Assembly (NCBI RefSeq): GCF_000012485.1
Contig: NC_007512.1
Coordinates: forward strand, 1 to 64,000
Direction: 5' to 3'
Origin: Pelodictyon luteolum DSM 273
Lineage (GTDB): Bacteria > Bacteroidota > Chlorobiia > Chlorobiales > Chlorobiaceae
Length of the DNA: 64,000 bases
Positions 50,403 through 60,104 of this stretch are shown here, piece after piece (within the stretch, counting starts at the first letter, position 1; every line of letters starts with the position of its first letter). The notes below the pieces were generated by a model. It made no database searches. It worked only from the letters and a program-made list of their open reading frames with translations, and was not told the origin of the DNA. The translations under genes and the position numbers were made by a program.

Positions 50403-50772
50403 GAACACACTCATAGGCCTGGTCATCGTGGCCATGCTGGCCGCAGCTGCATACCTTGCCACGGGCGCCGAAATAAATGACGCTGTCCCTGCCGCTGATC
50501 CGGGCACAGCGGACAGCACTGGCTGCATCTACCCGAAAGAGTACATGCAGACCCATCACATGCAGGTGCTGGCGGACTGGAAAGAACATGCAGCCCATGA
50601 AGGGCCCGATGCCGTTATGACGACGCCCGATGGCCGGCGGTTCCAGAAAGATCTCGCCACCTGCCTTGGTTGCCACGACAACAACCGCTTTTTCTGCTTC
50701 AGCTGCCACAACTACGCGAACGTGAAGCCGAACTGCTGGAACTGCCACATATCTCCACAAGATCTACCGTGA
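50392..50772 (+). CDS. dsrJ: DsrJ, periplasmic triheme cytochrome c
   Basis: A 126-residue protein with an N-terminal signal anchor ([21 protein letters not shown]) and three CxxCH haem motifs: CLGCH, CFSCH and CWNCH. It is the periplasmic part of DsrMKJOP. It overlaps dsrK by 11 bases and shares its last base with the ATG of dsrO, showing tight translational coupling. Confidence 0.94.
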   Translation: MLNKNTLIGLVIVAMLAAAAYLATGAEINDAVPAADPGTADSTGCIYPKEYMQTHHMQVLADWKEHAAHEGPDAVMTTPDGRRFQKDLATCLGCHDNNRFFCFSCHNYANVKPNCWNCHISPQDLP

Positions 50773-51527
50773 TGAACGAAGAGAGAAGGACATTCATGAG
50801 GAAAGCGGGCCTCGGCCTCATCGCCGGGCTGGGAGCCGCTTCGGGTATCATCGGCAACCCGCTCTTTGAGCGCGTATCGGCTTCCGCGTGGGCTTCCTCC
50901 CCCAAACAGCCGGGCCGGCGCTGGGGCATGCTGATCGACACGCGCCTTTGCCCTGCAGGCTGCACTGCCTGCGTCGACGCATGCCGTCTCACCCACAACG
51001 TCCCCACATTCAGCGACCCCCGCCGGAGGGTGGAGTGGATCCATAAGGAAGAGGGGCGCGCGCTCCTCGGTACCGCATGCGCCACGAAGCAGACGATGCC
51101 GGCTCTCTGCAACCACTGTGCCGAGCCGAGTTGCGTGCGTGCATGCCCTACGGACTCCATTTTCCGGAGAAAGGACGGCATCGTTGCCATCGACTACCAC
51201 CGCTGCATCGGTTGCCGTTCATGCATGCTTGCCTGCCCGTACGGGGAGGTCAGCTTCAACTGGAGCGATCCCCGTCCGGCCATCAAGGAACCGACCCCTG
51301 ACTACCCGACGAGGCAGCAGGGTGTCGTCGAGAAGTGCAACTTCTGCTCCGACCGCCTGAAAAAAGGACTTGAGCCGTCATGCTCCAGCCGGTGTCCGGA
51401 AGGGGCGATGACATTTGGTGACCTCAACGACCCGAAATCCGCCATACGCCGGCTGCTTCAGGCAAACGAGACCATGCGGCGCAAGGCAGAGCTCGGCACC
51501 GAACCGTCGGTATTCTACATCATTTAA
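50772..51527 (+). CDS. dsrO: DsrO, periplasmic FeS subunit with Tat signal
   Basis: A 251-residue ferredoxin-type protein. It starts with a twin-arginine-like leader ([23 protein letters not shown]) and then has four cysteine groups, among them [32 protein letters not shown] and CNFC, for up to four 4Fe-4S clusters. It passes electrons between DsrJ and DsrP on the periplasmic side. The start codon overlaps the dsrJ stop. Confidence 0.94.
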   Translation: MNEERRTFMRKAGLGLIAGLGAASGIIGNPLFERVSASAWASSPKQPGRRWGMLIDTRLCPAGCTACVDACRLTHNVPTFSDPRRRVEWIHKEEGRALLGTACATKQTMPALCNHCAEPSCVRACPTDSIFRRKDGIVAIDYHRCIGCRSCMLACPYGEVSFNWSDPRPAIKEPTPDYPTRQQGVVEKCNFCSDRLKKGLEPSCSSRCPEGAMTFGDLNDPKSAIRRLLQANETMRRKAELGTEPSVFYII

Positions 51528-51560
51528 GGAACACAAGACAGGAATCAGGGGAAATCAGCC

Positions 51561-52736
51561 ATGTTCGAAAAAGCACTCAAAGGGAACGCCGCATACTGGT
51601 CCTGGATCGGATTTCTTGCCATTCTGGCAGGAGCCGGCATCCATGGATACCGGGTTCAGGGCGATGAAGGACTCGCTGCAACCGGCATGGGCGTCGGTGC
51701 GGTATGGGGCATTTACAACGCACAGCTGCCCTTTCTCGCAGGCCTTGCCGCTTCGGCCCTTTTCATCCTTGTGCCCGAACGTCTCCTGAAGCAGACGGAG
51801 CTGTCTGCGGCAGCCCCTCTTTCGGCGTTCCTCGCCGCCGTCGCTTCTGCCATGAGCCTGCTCTTCATCGCAGCCGGGCTCGGCATGCCTTCGCGCATCC
51901 CGACCCTATTGATGAACATGTCACCCTCTTCACCAGCCTCATGGCATGCTCCGGCCCTCATGGCCTACCTCGTCCTTTCTCTCGGTGCAGGGTGGGCGCT
52001 CCTTGCCTCACGAAGGAAAGGCACTACCCCGCCACGCTGGCTTCGTCCGCTCGTCATGCTTGCCCTACCTGTCGGGCTCGCACTCCCGGTCATCGCCGCC
52101 TTCATGCTCGCCGTCATGCCGACCTACGGACTATGGACGAGCGCCATGCTTGCACCGAGGATCCTGGTTTCCGGACTTGCCGCCGGCATGGGGCTCCTGC
52201 TTTTCATGGTGGTCGCATTGCGCCGCTCGGCGGGACCCGATGAAGGTAAAGAGCTGGTGGAGCGCCTTGCCGGCTATACAGCCCTTGCCGGCCTGGCCTC
52301 GCTGATCTTCATCGGCCTTGATGCCGGCACCGCGTTTCTCGGCAATCTTCCTTCGGAAACCTACGCTCTCCGGCTGCTCTACAGTGACATGGCTCGCCAG
52401 GCCCTGCCTCCGGCATATGCGCCGTTTGCTTCGCTGCCCTCCGTGCTGCTGGCGGCCGGGGCGGTCTCGGTTGTCCTGCTCCTCGTGCCGGCGGTCCAGA
52501 GGAAAGGCGGCATGCTTCCTGCCGCGGCAGGACTCCTTATCGCCATTTCGGCATGGTTCGACCGCGGACCCGGATTGATTCTTGCCGGGCAGGCTTCTCC
52601 GGACGGCGGAACGGTCTATGCGCCCGCAATGCCGGACATGCAGGTCACCATCGGAATCTGGGCCGGCGGCGCACTCCTTCTTACGGCTTTACTCAAGGTC
52701 ACCATATCCGTCCGCAGGTCAAGGGAGGCGCTGTGA
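51561..52736 (+). CDS. dsrP: DsrP, NrfD-type membrane subunit
   Basis: A 391-residue integral membrane protein of the NrfD/PsrC family with about ten helices; it interacts with the quinone pool as partner of DsrO. The sequence starts MFEKALKGNAAYWSWIGFL and has conserved aromatic and acidic positions in helix 1, typical for the family. Its stop overlaps the GTG start of dsrV. Confidence 0.92.
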   Translation: MFEKALKGNAAYWSWIGFLAILAGAGIHGYRVQGDEGLAATGMGVGAVWGIYNAQLPFLAGLAASALFILVPERLLKQTELSAAAPLSAFLAAVASAMSLLFIAAGLGMPSRIPTLLMNMSPSSPASWHAPALMAYLVLSLGAGWALLASRRKGTTPPRWLRPLVMLALPVGLALPVIAAFMLAVMPTYGLWTSAMLAPRILVSGLAAGMGLLLFMVVALRRSAGPDEGKELVERLAGYTALAGLASLIFIGLDAGTAFLGNLPSETYALRLLYSDMARQALPPAYAPFASLPSVLLAAGAVSVVLLLVPAVQRKGGMLPAAAGLLIAISAWFDRGPGLILAGQASPDGGTVYAPAMPDMQVTIGIWAGGALLLTALLKVTISVRRSREAL

Positions 52737-53200
52737 GCACCTTCATTCCTCTCAACATCCGCATCGACGGGCGACGGATTCTTTTCGTCGGCGGCGGTGC
52801 GCTTGTCATGCATAAACTGCAGTCGGTCCGGCTGTTCACCGGCGACATAACCGTCCTTGCGCCCGACATAAGTCCGGAGGTTTCGGCCACGGATGTACAC
52901 CAGCTCCGGAAATCATACGCCACCTCTGATCTCGACGGATTTTTTCTCATATACGCATGCTCCGAGGACGACCGTCTCAACCGCCGGGTGCTCGCCGATG
53001 CGCAAGAGAAGGGTATTCTCTGCAACATCGTCGACAACCGCATGGACTCTGATTTCATCTCCCCAGCACTGTTCCGTCACGACGGGATGACGGTCGCGGT
53101 CTCCTCCGACGGCCGGAATGCCCGCCGTTCGGTCGAGTGGCGCAATGCCATCAGGGCTCTCTTTCTCGGCACAGAATGTCACCCAGCAAGCAACCTCTGA
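52733..53200 (+). CDS. dsrV: DsrV, precorrin-2 dehydrogenase-like protein
   Basis: A 155-residue protein like the N-terminal part of CysG or Met8. It has the NAD-binding [25 protein letters not shown] start, the acidic loop [13 protein letters not shown], and CNIVDN followed by [22 protein letters not shown]. It should oxidise precorrin-2 to sirohydrochlorin, which then needs iron insertion to give siroheme. The start is GTG at 52733 with GGGAGG upstream, overlapping dsrP. With DsrW and DsrN it supplies the DsrAB cofactor locally. Confidence 0.9.
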   Translation: MSTFIPLNIRIDGRRILFVGGGALVMHKLQSVRLFTGDITVLAPDISPEVSATDVHQLRKSYATSDLDGFFLIYACSEDDRLNRRVLADAQEKGILCNIVDNRMDSDFISPALFRHDGMTVAVSSDGRNARRSVEWRNAIRALFLGTECHPASNL

Positions 53201-53211
53201 AGTACCCCGAT

Positions 53212-54579
53212 ATGAAAAAGAAAGACCAGCAGACGAAGGGATATGTCTACATCATCGGCGCCGGTCCCGGCGACCCCGATCTCCTCACCCTCAAGGCCGA
53301 ACGCGCACTCCAGGCGTCCGACGTGATCCTCTATGACGATCTGGTCACGAGCGCACTCGTCGATCGGTTCGAGGGGCTGAAGATCTATACCGGCAAGCGC
53401 AAGGACAGCCACCACTTCGAGCAGGACGCCATCAACGAGGAGATTGTCCGCCACGCTCTGCGCGGCAAGACCGTCGCCCGTCTTAAGGGAGGCGATCCGT
53501 TTGTTTTCGGGCGCGGGGGCGAGGAGATCGACGTTCTCCGCCAGCACCGCATCGACTATGAGATCATCCCCGGCATCACGGCCGCGCACGGGGCGAGTTC
53601 CTACAGCGAAATCCCGCTCACCATGCGGAAGGTATCCTCGTCGGTCGCGTTCTGTACCGGCCATCCCATCAACAAGATCCAGGCGCCAGATGCCGACACG
53701 CTGGTCTACTACATGGTGGCATCGTCCGTTCATGCAGTGCTCGAGGCCGTTCTGAAAAAAGGGCGAAGCGAGTCAACGAAGGTGGCCATCGTCCAGAACG
53801 CCACCCGATACAACCAGCAGGTCTTTACTGGTACCATCGGTGAGTTCCTGCGGCGCGACAGGGTTGCATATTCTCCTGCCCTGCTCATCATCGGTGAGAA
53901 CATCAACCACTTCATAGAGGAAAACTGGTACTCACGCAAGAAGAAGGTGCTTACGGTCGGCGGCGAGCCCGCCCAATTCAGCAGTCGGGAATATGTGCGG
54001 GTCAACTTCCCCTGCCGGAGGGAAGAGGCTGCCGAGCGCAGCGTGCTCGAGGAGTGTTTCCATGGCATCGGCGACTGGCCGGTCGTGTTCTTCCCGAACC
54101 GCTTTGCCGTCAAGTATTTCTTCGGCTACCTGATGGAGTTCGGTCGCGACGTACGTCACCTTGCGGGCGCCCGCATCTGCACCCTCGGCCGTCCGGCGGC
54201 CACGGAGCTTCAGAAGTACGGAGTCCTCAGCGACCTCGTACTTGAGCCCGAAAGCCCGTCGGCCATCGCCGGCATGCTGAGGGACGGGGGTATCTGCAAC
54301 GATCGGGTGCTTCTTCCCGGCTCGAACCTCGTTGACAGCTACCTCGTCAACGCCCTTGAGGAAGAGGGCAATACGGTCACTCCGCTGTCGGTCTACCTGC
54401 ACGGCAAGCATGAGCAGGAGGAGAGCATCGACCTGGACTTCATCGATGAAATCTGGTTTTCCTCGCCCTCATGCGTGAAAAACTTCAGCGCCCTCTACCG
54501 GAGCATCCCGGAGAACATCACGGTGACGACGGCTGACGTGGAAACCGCAGCGGAATACGCCCGCCTGTTTGGCAGCTGA
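53212..54579 (+). CDS. dsrW: DsrW, fused uroporphyrinogen-III methyltransferase and uroporphyrinogen-III synthase-like protein
   Basis: A 455-residue fusion. Residues about 8-250 are a SUMT/CobA methyltransferase ([62 protein letters not shown]). The C-terminal half (about 255-455) looks like uroporphyrinogen-III synthase HemD, with [15 protein letters not shown] and the closing [11 protein letters not shown]. It makes precorrin-2 for DsrV. In-frame ATGs at 53137 and 53176 are alternatives; 53212 fits the domain start. Last known gene of the dsr cluster. Confidence 0.9.
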   Translation: MKKKDQQTKGYVYIIGAGPGDPDLLTLKAERALQASDVILYDDLVTSALVDRFEGLKIYTGKRKDSHHFEQDAINEEIVRHALRGKTVARLKGGDPFVFGRGGEEIDVLRQHRIDYEIIPGITAAHGASSYSEIPLTMRKVSSSVAFCTGHPINKIQAPDADTLVYYMVASSVHAVLEAVLKKGRSESTKVAIVQNATRYNQQVFTGTIGEFLRRDRVAYSPALLIIGENINHFIEENWYSRKKKVLTVGGEPAQFSSREYVRVNFPCRREEAAERSVLEECFHGIGDWPVVFFPNRFAVKYFFGYLMEFGRDVRHLAGARICTLGRPAATELQKYGVLSDLVLEPESPSAIAGMLRDGGICNDRVLLPGSNLVDSYLVNALEEEGNTVTPLSVYLHGKHEQEESIDLDFIDEIWFSSPSCVKNFSALYRSIPENITVTTADVETAAEYARLFGS

Positions 54580-54965
54580 ACCTGTACACCAAAACAGAAC
54601 AAAGGATCCCTTCCCGATGGCACCTGAACACGCTTCAGCACTCTTTTACCGATGCAGCCTCAACCGTTCTGAGGAAGCGGGTAGGGAGCCTGCCGCGGGC
54701 CGCGAGGGTGAGCCTTCGGTCCCCGACTCCTGCATCGGTGATGGATGCCGCTCCTGCGATACGGCCGGCAGGGAGCGGGGGCAGGGCTTTGTGGATGAGT
54801 GCGGCCGGGGGACAGAGGCCGAAGCGTATTAGCCGCCCCCGGCATGCGTTTTCCAGCTAAAACGCGTATATTCTCCCTGTCAGCGGGGCGCACCGTGCCC
54901 TTTCCTATCAAGCTGCAGGGGAAGTGACCTCCTCCGCATTCTCTTCGAACACAACGTTTTGCACT
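54580..54965. other. Non-coding stretch after the dsr cluster
   Basis: About 385 bases between dsrW and the kinase gene. Apart from the doubtful small open frame (54617-54832) there is a perfect hairpin, GCGTTTT (54846-54852) with AAAACGC (54859-54865), loop CCAGCT. It is followed by GTATATTCTCC rather than a T tract; it may still mark the end of the dsr transcript. Confidence 0.45.
54617..54832 (+). CDS. Possible small Cys-rich protein downstream of dsrW
   Basis: A 71-residue open frame with a cysteine cluster CIGDGCRSC at about residues 40-48 and two further Cys. A weak AAAGGA lies well upstream (54600-54607). It shares the dsr strand and lies 37 bases after dsrW. It may be a small sulfur- or metal-binding protein, or simply an open frame in non-coding DNA; the composition is Gly/Glu/Arg-rich and no family is recognised. 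Confidence 0.3.
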   Translation: MAPEHASALFYRCSLNRSEEAGREPAAGREGEPSVPDSCIGDGCRSCDTAGRERGQGFVDECGRGTEAEAY

Positions 54966-55667
54966 ATGCTGGGTGATGTCCTCCTTATACGCGAACATCA
55001 TGTCGCGGCCGCCGAAGTCATTGCAAGGCGGGTCCTTGCCGATATCCAGAAGCTCCGCCATGAACATCCCGGGCACAAGTACATCGTGGCCATTTCAGGA
55101 GAGTCCGGCAGCGGCAAGAGCGAGCTCTCGCATGCCCTCGCACAGGACCTCAAGAAGGCCGGAGAGCAGCCCAAAATCCTCCATACCGACAACTATTACC
55201 GGGTGGCGCCTTCCGAGCGTCTCGCCCTCCGCATTGCCGATAATTTCAAGCATGTCGGAGTCGGCGAGTACGACTGGGATCTCCTGAAAAGCAACATCGG
55301 GGACTTCCGCTCCGGACGCATGTCGCTCATGCCCTGCATCGACATCGTCAGCGGCCAGCTCGACCGGCTCATCACCGACTTCAGCAAGGTTGACGTGCTC
55401 GTCGTTGACGGTCTCTACGCCCTCGGCATCAAGGATGCCGACCTCTGCGTCTATATTGACCTTACCTGGCGTGAAACCCGCAAGAACCAGGCCCTTCGCG
55501 GCAAGGAGAGCGACGACCTGTACCGTCTCAGGGTCCTTGAAAAAGAGCATGAAGATGTGCTCGCCTTCCGGTACCGTGCCGATCTCATCATTGATCACGA
55601 CTACCTTGTGCATGAAGCCCCGGATCCCGACGACGCTGCGGCAGAGGGTGACTATGCAGGGTTCTAA
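54966..55667 (+). CDS. P-loop kinase of the uridine kinase/phosphoribulokinase family
   Basis: A 233-residue protein. The ATG at 54966 (MLGDVLLIREHH) precedes a helical lead-in and the P-loop AISGESGSGKSELSHAL near residue 38; ILHTDNYYRV and VLVVDGLYALGIKDAD are the other landmarks of the uridine kinase/PRK fold, and RVLEKEHEDV is the lid region. The substrate is not evident; a nucleoside or sugar phosphate is likely. Green sulfur bacteria fix CO2 by the reverse TCA cycle, so phosphoribulokinase itself is improbable. The 3' end overlaps the MFS gene by 14 bases. Confidence 0.78.
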   Translation: MLGDVLLIREHHVAAAEVIARRVLADIQKLRHEHPGHKYIVAISGESGSGKSELSHALAQDLKKAGEQPKILHTDNYYRVAPSERLALRIADNFKHVGVGEYDWDLLKSNIGDFRSGRMSLMPCIDIVSGQLDRLITDFSKVDVLVVDGLYALGIKDADLCVYIDLTWRETRKNQALRGKESDDLYRLRVLEKEHEDVLAFRYRADLIIDHDYLVHEAPDPDDAAAEGDYAGF

Positions 55668-56949
55668 CGATCCCCTTCGGACCGATGGGGCGCGCTCCAT
55701 CAAAGCATCCCTTCTCTCGGCGTTCCCCGCCTTTCAGAGCCCGAACTTCCGCAGATACTTTCCCGGCCAGGTGGTCTCCATGGTCGGTACGTGGATCCAG
55801 ATGGTCGCCCAGGGCTGGCTGGTGCTTGAACTTACCGGTTCAGCTTTCGACGTGGGTCTTGCTGCTGCTGCCTCGACTCTTCCAACGCTCTTTTTATCCC
55901 TTATCGGCGGCGTCATCGTCGATCGCTACCCGCGCCGTACAATCCTGTTCTGGACCCAGTCCTCGGCGATGGTGCTTGCGTTCATTCTCGGCATCTTCGC
56001 CCTCACCGGCACCGTCACGATGCCCATCATCCTCCTGCTCTCCTTTCTTCTCGGCTGCGTCAACGCCATCAACGTGCCAGCACTCCAGTCGTTCCTCAGC
56101 GAAATGGTCGAGCGGGAGCATCTCTCCTCGGCCATTGCGCTCAACTCCGCCATCTATAACGGCTCGAGGGTCATCGGCCCGGCCATAGCGGGGGTGCTCA
56201 TCGCTGCGGCCGGAACCGGCACGGCCTTCATGCTCAACGGATTCAGCTTCTTTGCCGTACTGCTTTCTCTCTTCATGATCAAAGCCGGCCAGCGCAATCC
56301 CTCCGGAACAGAACCCGTTCACCCCGTTCGTGCCATCACGGACGGACTTCGCTACTCATGGCGCCATCCACTCATCCGGACCATCGTCATCTTCATTGCC
56401 ATCATCTCCATTTTCGGCTGGTCGTATGTCACCATGCTGCCGGTTGTGGCAAAGCGTTCATTCAATATGGACGCCACCGGTCTCGGCTACCTATACGGTG
56501 TCTCCGGCATAGGATCCGTCATCGGCACCGTACTCATCTCCATGTACTCCGGTCGGGTGGATCGACTGGTGTTTATCGCAGGGGGAACCATCCTCTTCGC
56601 ACTCTCCCTCATAGGATTTACCTATACGCTGTGGCTCCCCCTCGCGTTGTTCTTCCTCTTTCTCTGCGGATTCGGCCTTGTGGCCGCCGTGGCCACAATG
56701 AGCGCTACCATTCAGGGCACGGTAGAGGACCGGTACCGCGGAAGGGTTATGAGCCTCTATATGATGGTTTTCATGGGGTTCATGCCGATAGGCAACCTCC
56801 AGGTGGGGTGGCTCTCGGAGCAGTTTGGTACCGGTCCTGCCATCCGGTTCGGATGTCTTGTAACGCTCTTTGCCGCAGTTGTCATAATCTTCTACAGTCG
56901 TCGCGTCCGCAGTGATTACCAGCGCTACAGGGAAGAGTTGAAGTTGTGA
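55654..56949 (+). CDS. MFS transporter, DHA3/EntS-like exporter
   Basis: A 431-residue permease with 12 membrane helices. The segment PNFRRYFPGQVVSMVGTWIQMVAQGWLVLELTGSAF and the loop VDRYPRRTILFWTQ are typical of the EntS/DHA3 group of exporters. The ATG at 55654 has an AGAGG ribosome binding site and lies within the end of the kinase gene, implying coupled translation. Substrate unknown (siderophore-like or drug-like compounds are exported by relatives). Confidence 0.85.
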   Translation: MQGSNDPLRTDGARSIKASLLSAFPAFQSPNFRRYFPGQVVSMVGTWIQMVAQGWLVLELTGSAFDVGLAAAASTLPTLFLSLIGGVIVDRYPRRTILFWTQSSAMVLAFILGIFALTGTVTMPIILLLSFLLGCVNAINVPALQSFLSEMVEREHLSSAIALNSAIYNGSRVIGPAIAGVLIAAAGTGTAFMLNGFSFFAVLLSLFMIKAGQRNPSGTEPVHPVRAITDGLRYSWRHPLIRTIVIFIAIISIFGWSYVTMLPVVAKRSFNMDATGLGYLYGVSGIGSVIGTVLISMYSGRVDRLVFIAGGTILFALSLIGFTYTLWLPLALFFLFLCGFGLVAAVATMSATIQGTVEDRYRGRVMSLYMMVFMGFMPIGNLQVGWLSEQFGTGPAIRFGCLVTLFAAVVIIFYSRRVRSDYQRYREELKL

Positions 56950-56992
56950 GGGTTCTGGATGTTTGCCCTGTTTGCCGGACCCTTCTGCATTT

Positions 56993-58612
56993 TCAGTGAG
57001 CTTCCGGGGCATGTCCCTGGTCACCCTTTTTCTCCCTGATGAAGAGCAGGAGGGGTAGACTGCAGAGGAACAAAACGGCTATCAGCATGAAGGCATCCAT
57101 GTAGGCAAGGTGGTAGCTCTGGGCCATCACGGTGCCCTCAAGCGCACGGTTGGCAAGGTTCTCGGCATCGGCAGGGGAGAGAGCTGCCCGTGCTCCGGCT
57201 GCCTGTTTAATGGCCTCCAGGCGTTCAAGCGCAGCGGAATCATACGCTGACATGTGGCCTGCGAGTTCCACCCGGTGTGCGGCGACCCGCTGTGCCACAT
57301 AGGTGTTGGTAATGGCGATGCCGAATGACCCTCCGAGCTGGCGGACCATGTTGTTCAGTCCGGTCGCCTGTCCGATGTCGCGCCCGTGCAGGCCGGTGAC
57401 GGCGAGCATGGTGACTGGAATGAAGATGAATCCGAGCGCCAGGCCGCGCAGCAACAGCACAGCGAAAAAGTTCTCCGCTCCCGATTGCAGGGTCTGTTGT
57501 CCAAGTTCCCAGGAGAACACCATGAAGGCCGCCATGCCGAAAGCCATCATCAGTTTCGCAGATGCGCCTTTCTGCAGGGCAATGCCGAGCGGGAGCGATA
57601 TGGCGCCTGTCAGCATGGCGCTTGGGAACAGCACGAGCCCTGTCAGCACCGCGGTGAACCCGAGCAGGCGCTGCACGAACACCGGAAAGACGAACAGCGA
57701 GCCGTAGAGGCCGTAGCCTACAATGAAGGTGAGTACGGCGGCGATTGCGAGGTTCTTGCTGCGTGATAGCACACTGAGGTCGACTGCCGGGTGCTCAGTA
57801 TGCAGCTCCCACCAGACGAATGCCACGAGCGAGGTGAGGGCGATGAGGGTGAACCAGGTGATGTATGGGGTATCGAACCAGTCCTTCGACTGGCCGCGTT
57901 CAAGAATGAACTGCAGCGAACCGATGCCGGCGGCGAGCAGCCCGATGCCGGTCCAGTCGATCTTCTGTACCTTGTGGCGGACCTTCGGTTCCCGGATGAA
58001 TGTGAATGCCGACCATGCGGCAAGAAGGCCTACCGGGATGTTGACGAAAAAGCACCATTCCCAGCTGAAGTAGTCCACGAGGTAGCCTCCGAGCAGCGGG
58101 CCGATGGTGGGGCCGAGTACGAGGCCCATGGAGAAGATGCCGGTCGCCGCGCCCCGTTCCTCTGGTCGGAAGGTTTCATAGAGGATCGCCTGGGAGGTCG
58201 GCAGGAGGGCACCGCCGCCGATGCCCTGCAGGAAGCGGAAAAAGACCAGCGTCCAGATGTTGTCGGCGAGGCCGCAGAGCAGCGAAGCCAGAGTGAAGAG
58301 CAGGATGGATCCGATGAAATAGGCTCTCCGGCCGAGCAGATTGCCAAGGAACCCCGAGAGCGGGATGACGATCACGTTGGCGATGGCGTAGCTCGTCACC
58401 ACCCATGAGACATCCTCGATGCTTGCGCCGAGGTTGCCGCTGATATGGTTGATTGCCACATTGACGATGGTGGTGTCGATCAATTCCAGCATGGCCGCCA
58501 CAATCACCGTCAAGGTGATGATGGTACGGCGTACGCCGGTTTCATAGGCATGCGCCTCTGAGCCGTTCGCGACGGAGGGCATGCTGGACGGGTGTGCTGC
58601 TGCGCTTTTCAT
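56993..58612 (-). CDS. DHA2-family MFS drug exporter, EmrB-like
   Basis: A 539-residue permease with 14 predicted helices. Motifs: MLELIDTTIVNVAINHISGNLGASIEDVSWVVTSY in part (motif D1), GRRAYFIGS (motif A), and VLGPTIGPLLGGYL (motif C, antiporter). It is the inner membrane pump of an EmrAB-TolC-type tripartite system with the genes just upstream on the same strand; the gap to the emrA-like gene is 12 bases. Confidence 0.92.
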   Translation of the reverse strand: MKSAAAHPSSMPSVANGSEAHAYETGVRRTIITLTVIVAAMLELIDTTIVNVAINHISGNLGASIEDVSWVVTSYAIANVIVIPLSGFLGNLLGRRAYFIGSILLFTLASLLCGLADNIWTLVFFRFLQGIGGGALLPTSQAILYETFRPEERGAATGIFSMGLVLGPTIGPLLGGYLVDYFSWEWCFFVNIPVGLLAAWSAFTFIREPKVRHKVQKIDWTGIGLLAAGIGSLQFILERGQSKDWFDTPYITWFTLIALTSLVAFVWWELHTEHPAVDLSVLSRSKNLAIAAVLTFIVGYGLYGSLFVFPVFVQRLLGFTAVLTGLVLFPSAMLTGAISLPLGIALQKGASAKLMMAFGMAAFMVFSWELGQQTLQSGAENFFAVLLLRGLALGFIFIPVTMLAVTGLHGRDIGQATGLNNMVRQLGGSFGIAITNTYVAQRVAAHRVELAGHMSAYDSAALERLEAIKQAAGARAALSPADAENLANRALEGTVMAQSYHLAYMDAFMLIAVLFLCSLPLLLFIREKKGDQGHAPEAH

Positions 58613-58624
58613 CTGCCGGGTCCT

Positions 58625-59623
58625 TTAGTCTACCCGTACGTCGACCACCACATTCATCCCTGTCGAAAGGTGGCGCTCGGGTTTCCGGTCGAAGACGATC
58701 TTCACCGGTACCCGCTGAGCCACCTTCACAAAGTTGCCGCTGGCGTTATCGGGCGGAAGAAGGGAAAACTTCGCGCCTGTTCCTGCTGAAATGGATTCAA
58801 TCGTTCCCTCATACTCTTCGTCCGGGAATGCGTCTACCCTGATCAACACGTTCTGTCCAGGGCGGATCTTTTCCATCTGGGTTTCCTTGAAGTTTGCCAC
58901 AACCCACAGCCGGCCGCTTCCGACCAGCGCGATGAGCTGCTGGCCCGGCTGCACGAACTGCCCCGCATGGACATTCTTTCTGGAGATATGCCCGTTGGCG
59001 GGCGCCTTGATGGAGGTGTAGGAAAGCTGGAGCTCGGCGTTTCTGAGTTCCGCCTGGCGGAGCTCAACCTGAGCGAGGGTCGACCGGTACCGGCTTTCTG
59101 CTTCTTCATGCCCTGCCGATGCTCCCAGCGCAGCTGCGTTCACGCCGTCAAGCTCAGCCTTTGAAATCACGTCCTGCCGGTGAAGATTCCGGCTCCTCAT
59201 GAGGTCGGCCTGAAGTTTCATTTCGTTGGCAGAAGCAGCCGAAATCGACGCTCTTGCCCCTGCTGCCGCCGCCTCCGCATTTTTCAGGACGGCCCTGGCT
59301 TCGTCGCGGCGGACCACGAAGTCGAGAGAGTCGAGCGCGATGAGCCTCTCACCCTTTTTGACCAGCCGGTTGTCCTCGGCTGTGACCTCAAGCACCTTGC
59401 CCGGCACCCTTGATATCACCGGATAGATGTCACCCTCTATCTGTGCATTGTCGGTCTCTTCGTACAGTAATGAATGGTGGATCATCTGTCCTGCCCAGAT
59501 AAGGCCTATGGATGCAAGTACCCCGAGGACTGCCATTTTGACGAGACTGACGGGGCCCTTTTTTCCTGATCCTGCTTTCGGCGCTTCCGGTGCAGCCTGC
59601 TGCTGCCGTTCTGGTGTTTCCAT
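58625..59623 (-). CDS. Membrane fusion protein, EmrA/HlyD-like
   Basis: A 332-residue periplasmic adaptor with one N-terminal membrane anchor (about 27-48), the lipoyl half-motifs (YEETDNAQIEGDIYPVISRVPGKV and SIKAPANGHISRKNVHAGQFVQPGQ), a coiled-coil hairpin between them (about 100-195) and a C-terminal beta-barrel. It links the EmrB-like pump to the TolC-like channel. It follows the usp gene by seven bases. Confidence 0.92.
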   Translation of the reverse strand: METPERQQQAAPEAPKAGSGKKGPVSLVKMAVLGVLASIGLIWAGQMIHHSLLYEETDNAQIEGDIYPVISRVPGKVLEVTAEDNRLVKKGERLIALDSLDFVVRRDEARAVLKNAEAAAAGARASISAASANEMKLQADLMRSRNLHRQDVISKAELDGVNAAALGASAGHEEAESRYRSTLAQVELRQAELRNAELQLSYTSIKAPANGHISRKNVHAGQFVQPGQQLIALVGSGRLWVVANFKETQMEKIRPGQNVLIRVDAFPDEEYEGTIESISAGTGAKFSLLPPDNASGNFVKVAQRVPVKIVFDRKPERHLSTGMNVVVDVRVD

Positions 59624-59630
59624 GTTGGGT

Positions 59631-60104
59631 TCAGGCGTTGGCTGTTTGTGATAGAAACTCCCGGAACTCGCTGCCTGCCATGGGTTCAGCCGCGATTTCC
59701 GGCATCCTTAGTATCGATACGGGGCAGTGCGCCTGGCGGAGGACTGTTTCAGCAGTGCTTCCGACAAGGAGCCTGGGCATGCGGTTCCTCCCGTGCGAAC
59801 CCATCAGGATGAGCCCCGCTCCGTGCTTCCGTGCAAAGTCGACGATGACGTCGGCAGGGGTGCCGTATTCAACGGCGAATCGCACTTCCCAGCCCGAGCC
59901 CGCAAGGAGCTCGGAATATGCGGAGAACTGCATAAGGTGCTTTCTCAGAAGCGTCTCGCGGTCAGTTCCGTTGTCTTCGGCCACGTGCAGGATGAAGAGC
60001 TTTCCTTGTTCGGGATGCTGTCCTGCAAGGTACTGCAGGGTATTGTCTGAATCAGCGGAAAAATCCACTGGGCAGAGAACGGTGCTGTTACAGTGTCGAT
60101 TCAT
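59631..60104 (-). CDS. Universal stress protein (UspA family)
   Basis: A 157-residue cytoplasmic protein with the UspA fold: LCPVDFSADSDNTLQYL at the N-terminus and the ATP-binding signature GSHGRNRMPRLLVGSTAETVL (G-x2-G-x9-G-S/T type) near residue 106, so it probably binds ATP. Its ATG overlaps the stop codon of the tolC-like gene (ATGA). A stress protein inside an efflux operon suggests that the operon answers to an envelope or toxic stress. Confidence 0.9.
   Translation of the reverse strand: MNRHCNSTVLCPVDFSADSDNTLQYLAGQHPEQGKLFILHVAEDNGTDRETLLRKHLMQFSAYSELLAGSGWEVRFAVEYGTPADVIVDFARKHGAGLILMGSHGRNRMPRLLVGSTAETVLRQAHCPVSILRMPEIAAEPMAGSEFREFLSQTANA

Noticed and set aside
29900-54600. Sulfur island as a recent mobile or genomic island
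   Set aside because: No integrase, transposase, tRNA-flanked repeat or clear base-composition change was seen; the dsr order equals that known in Chlorobi, so vertical inheritance or old transfer is more likely.
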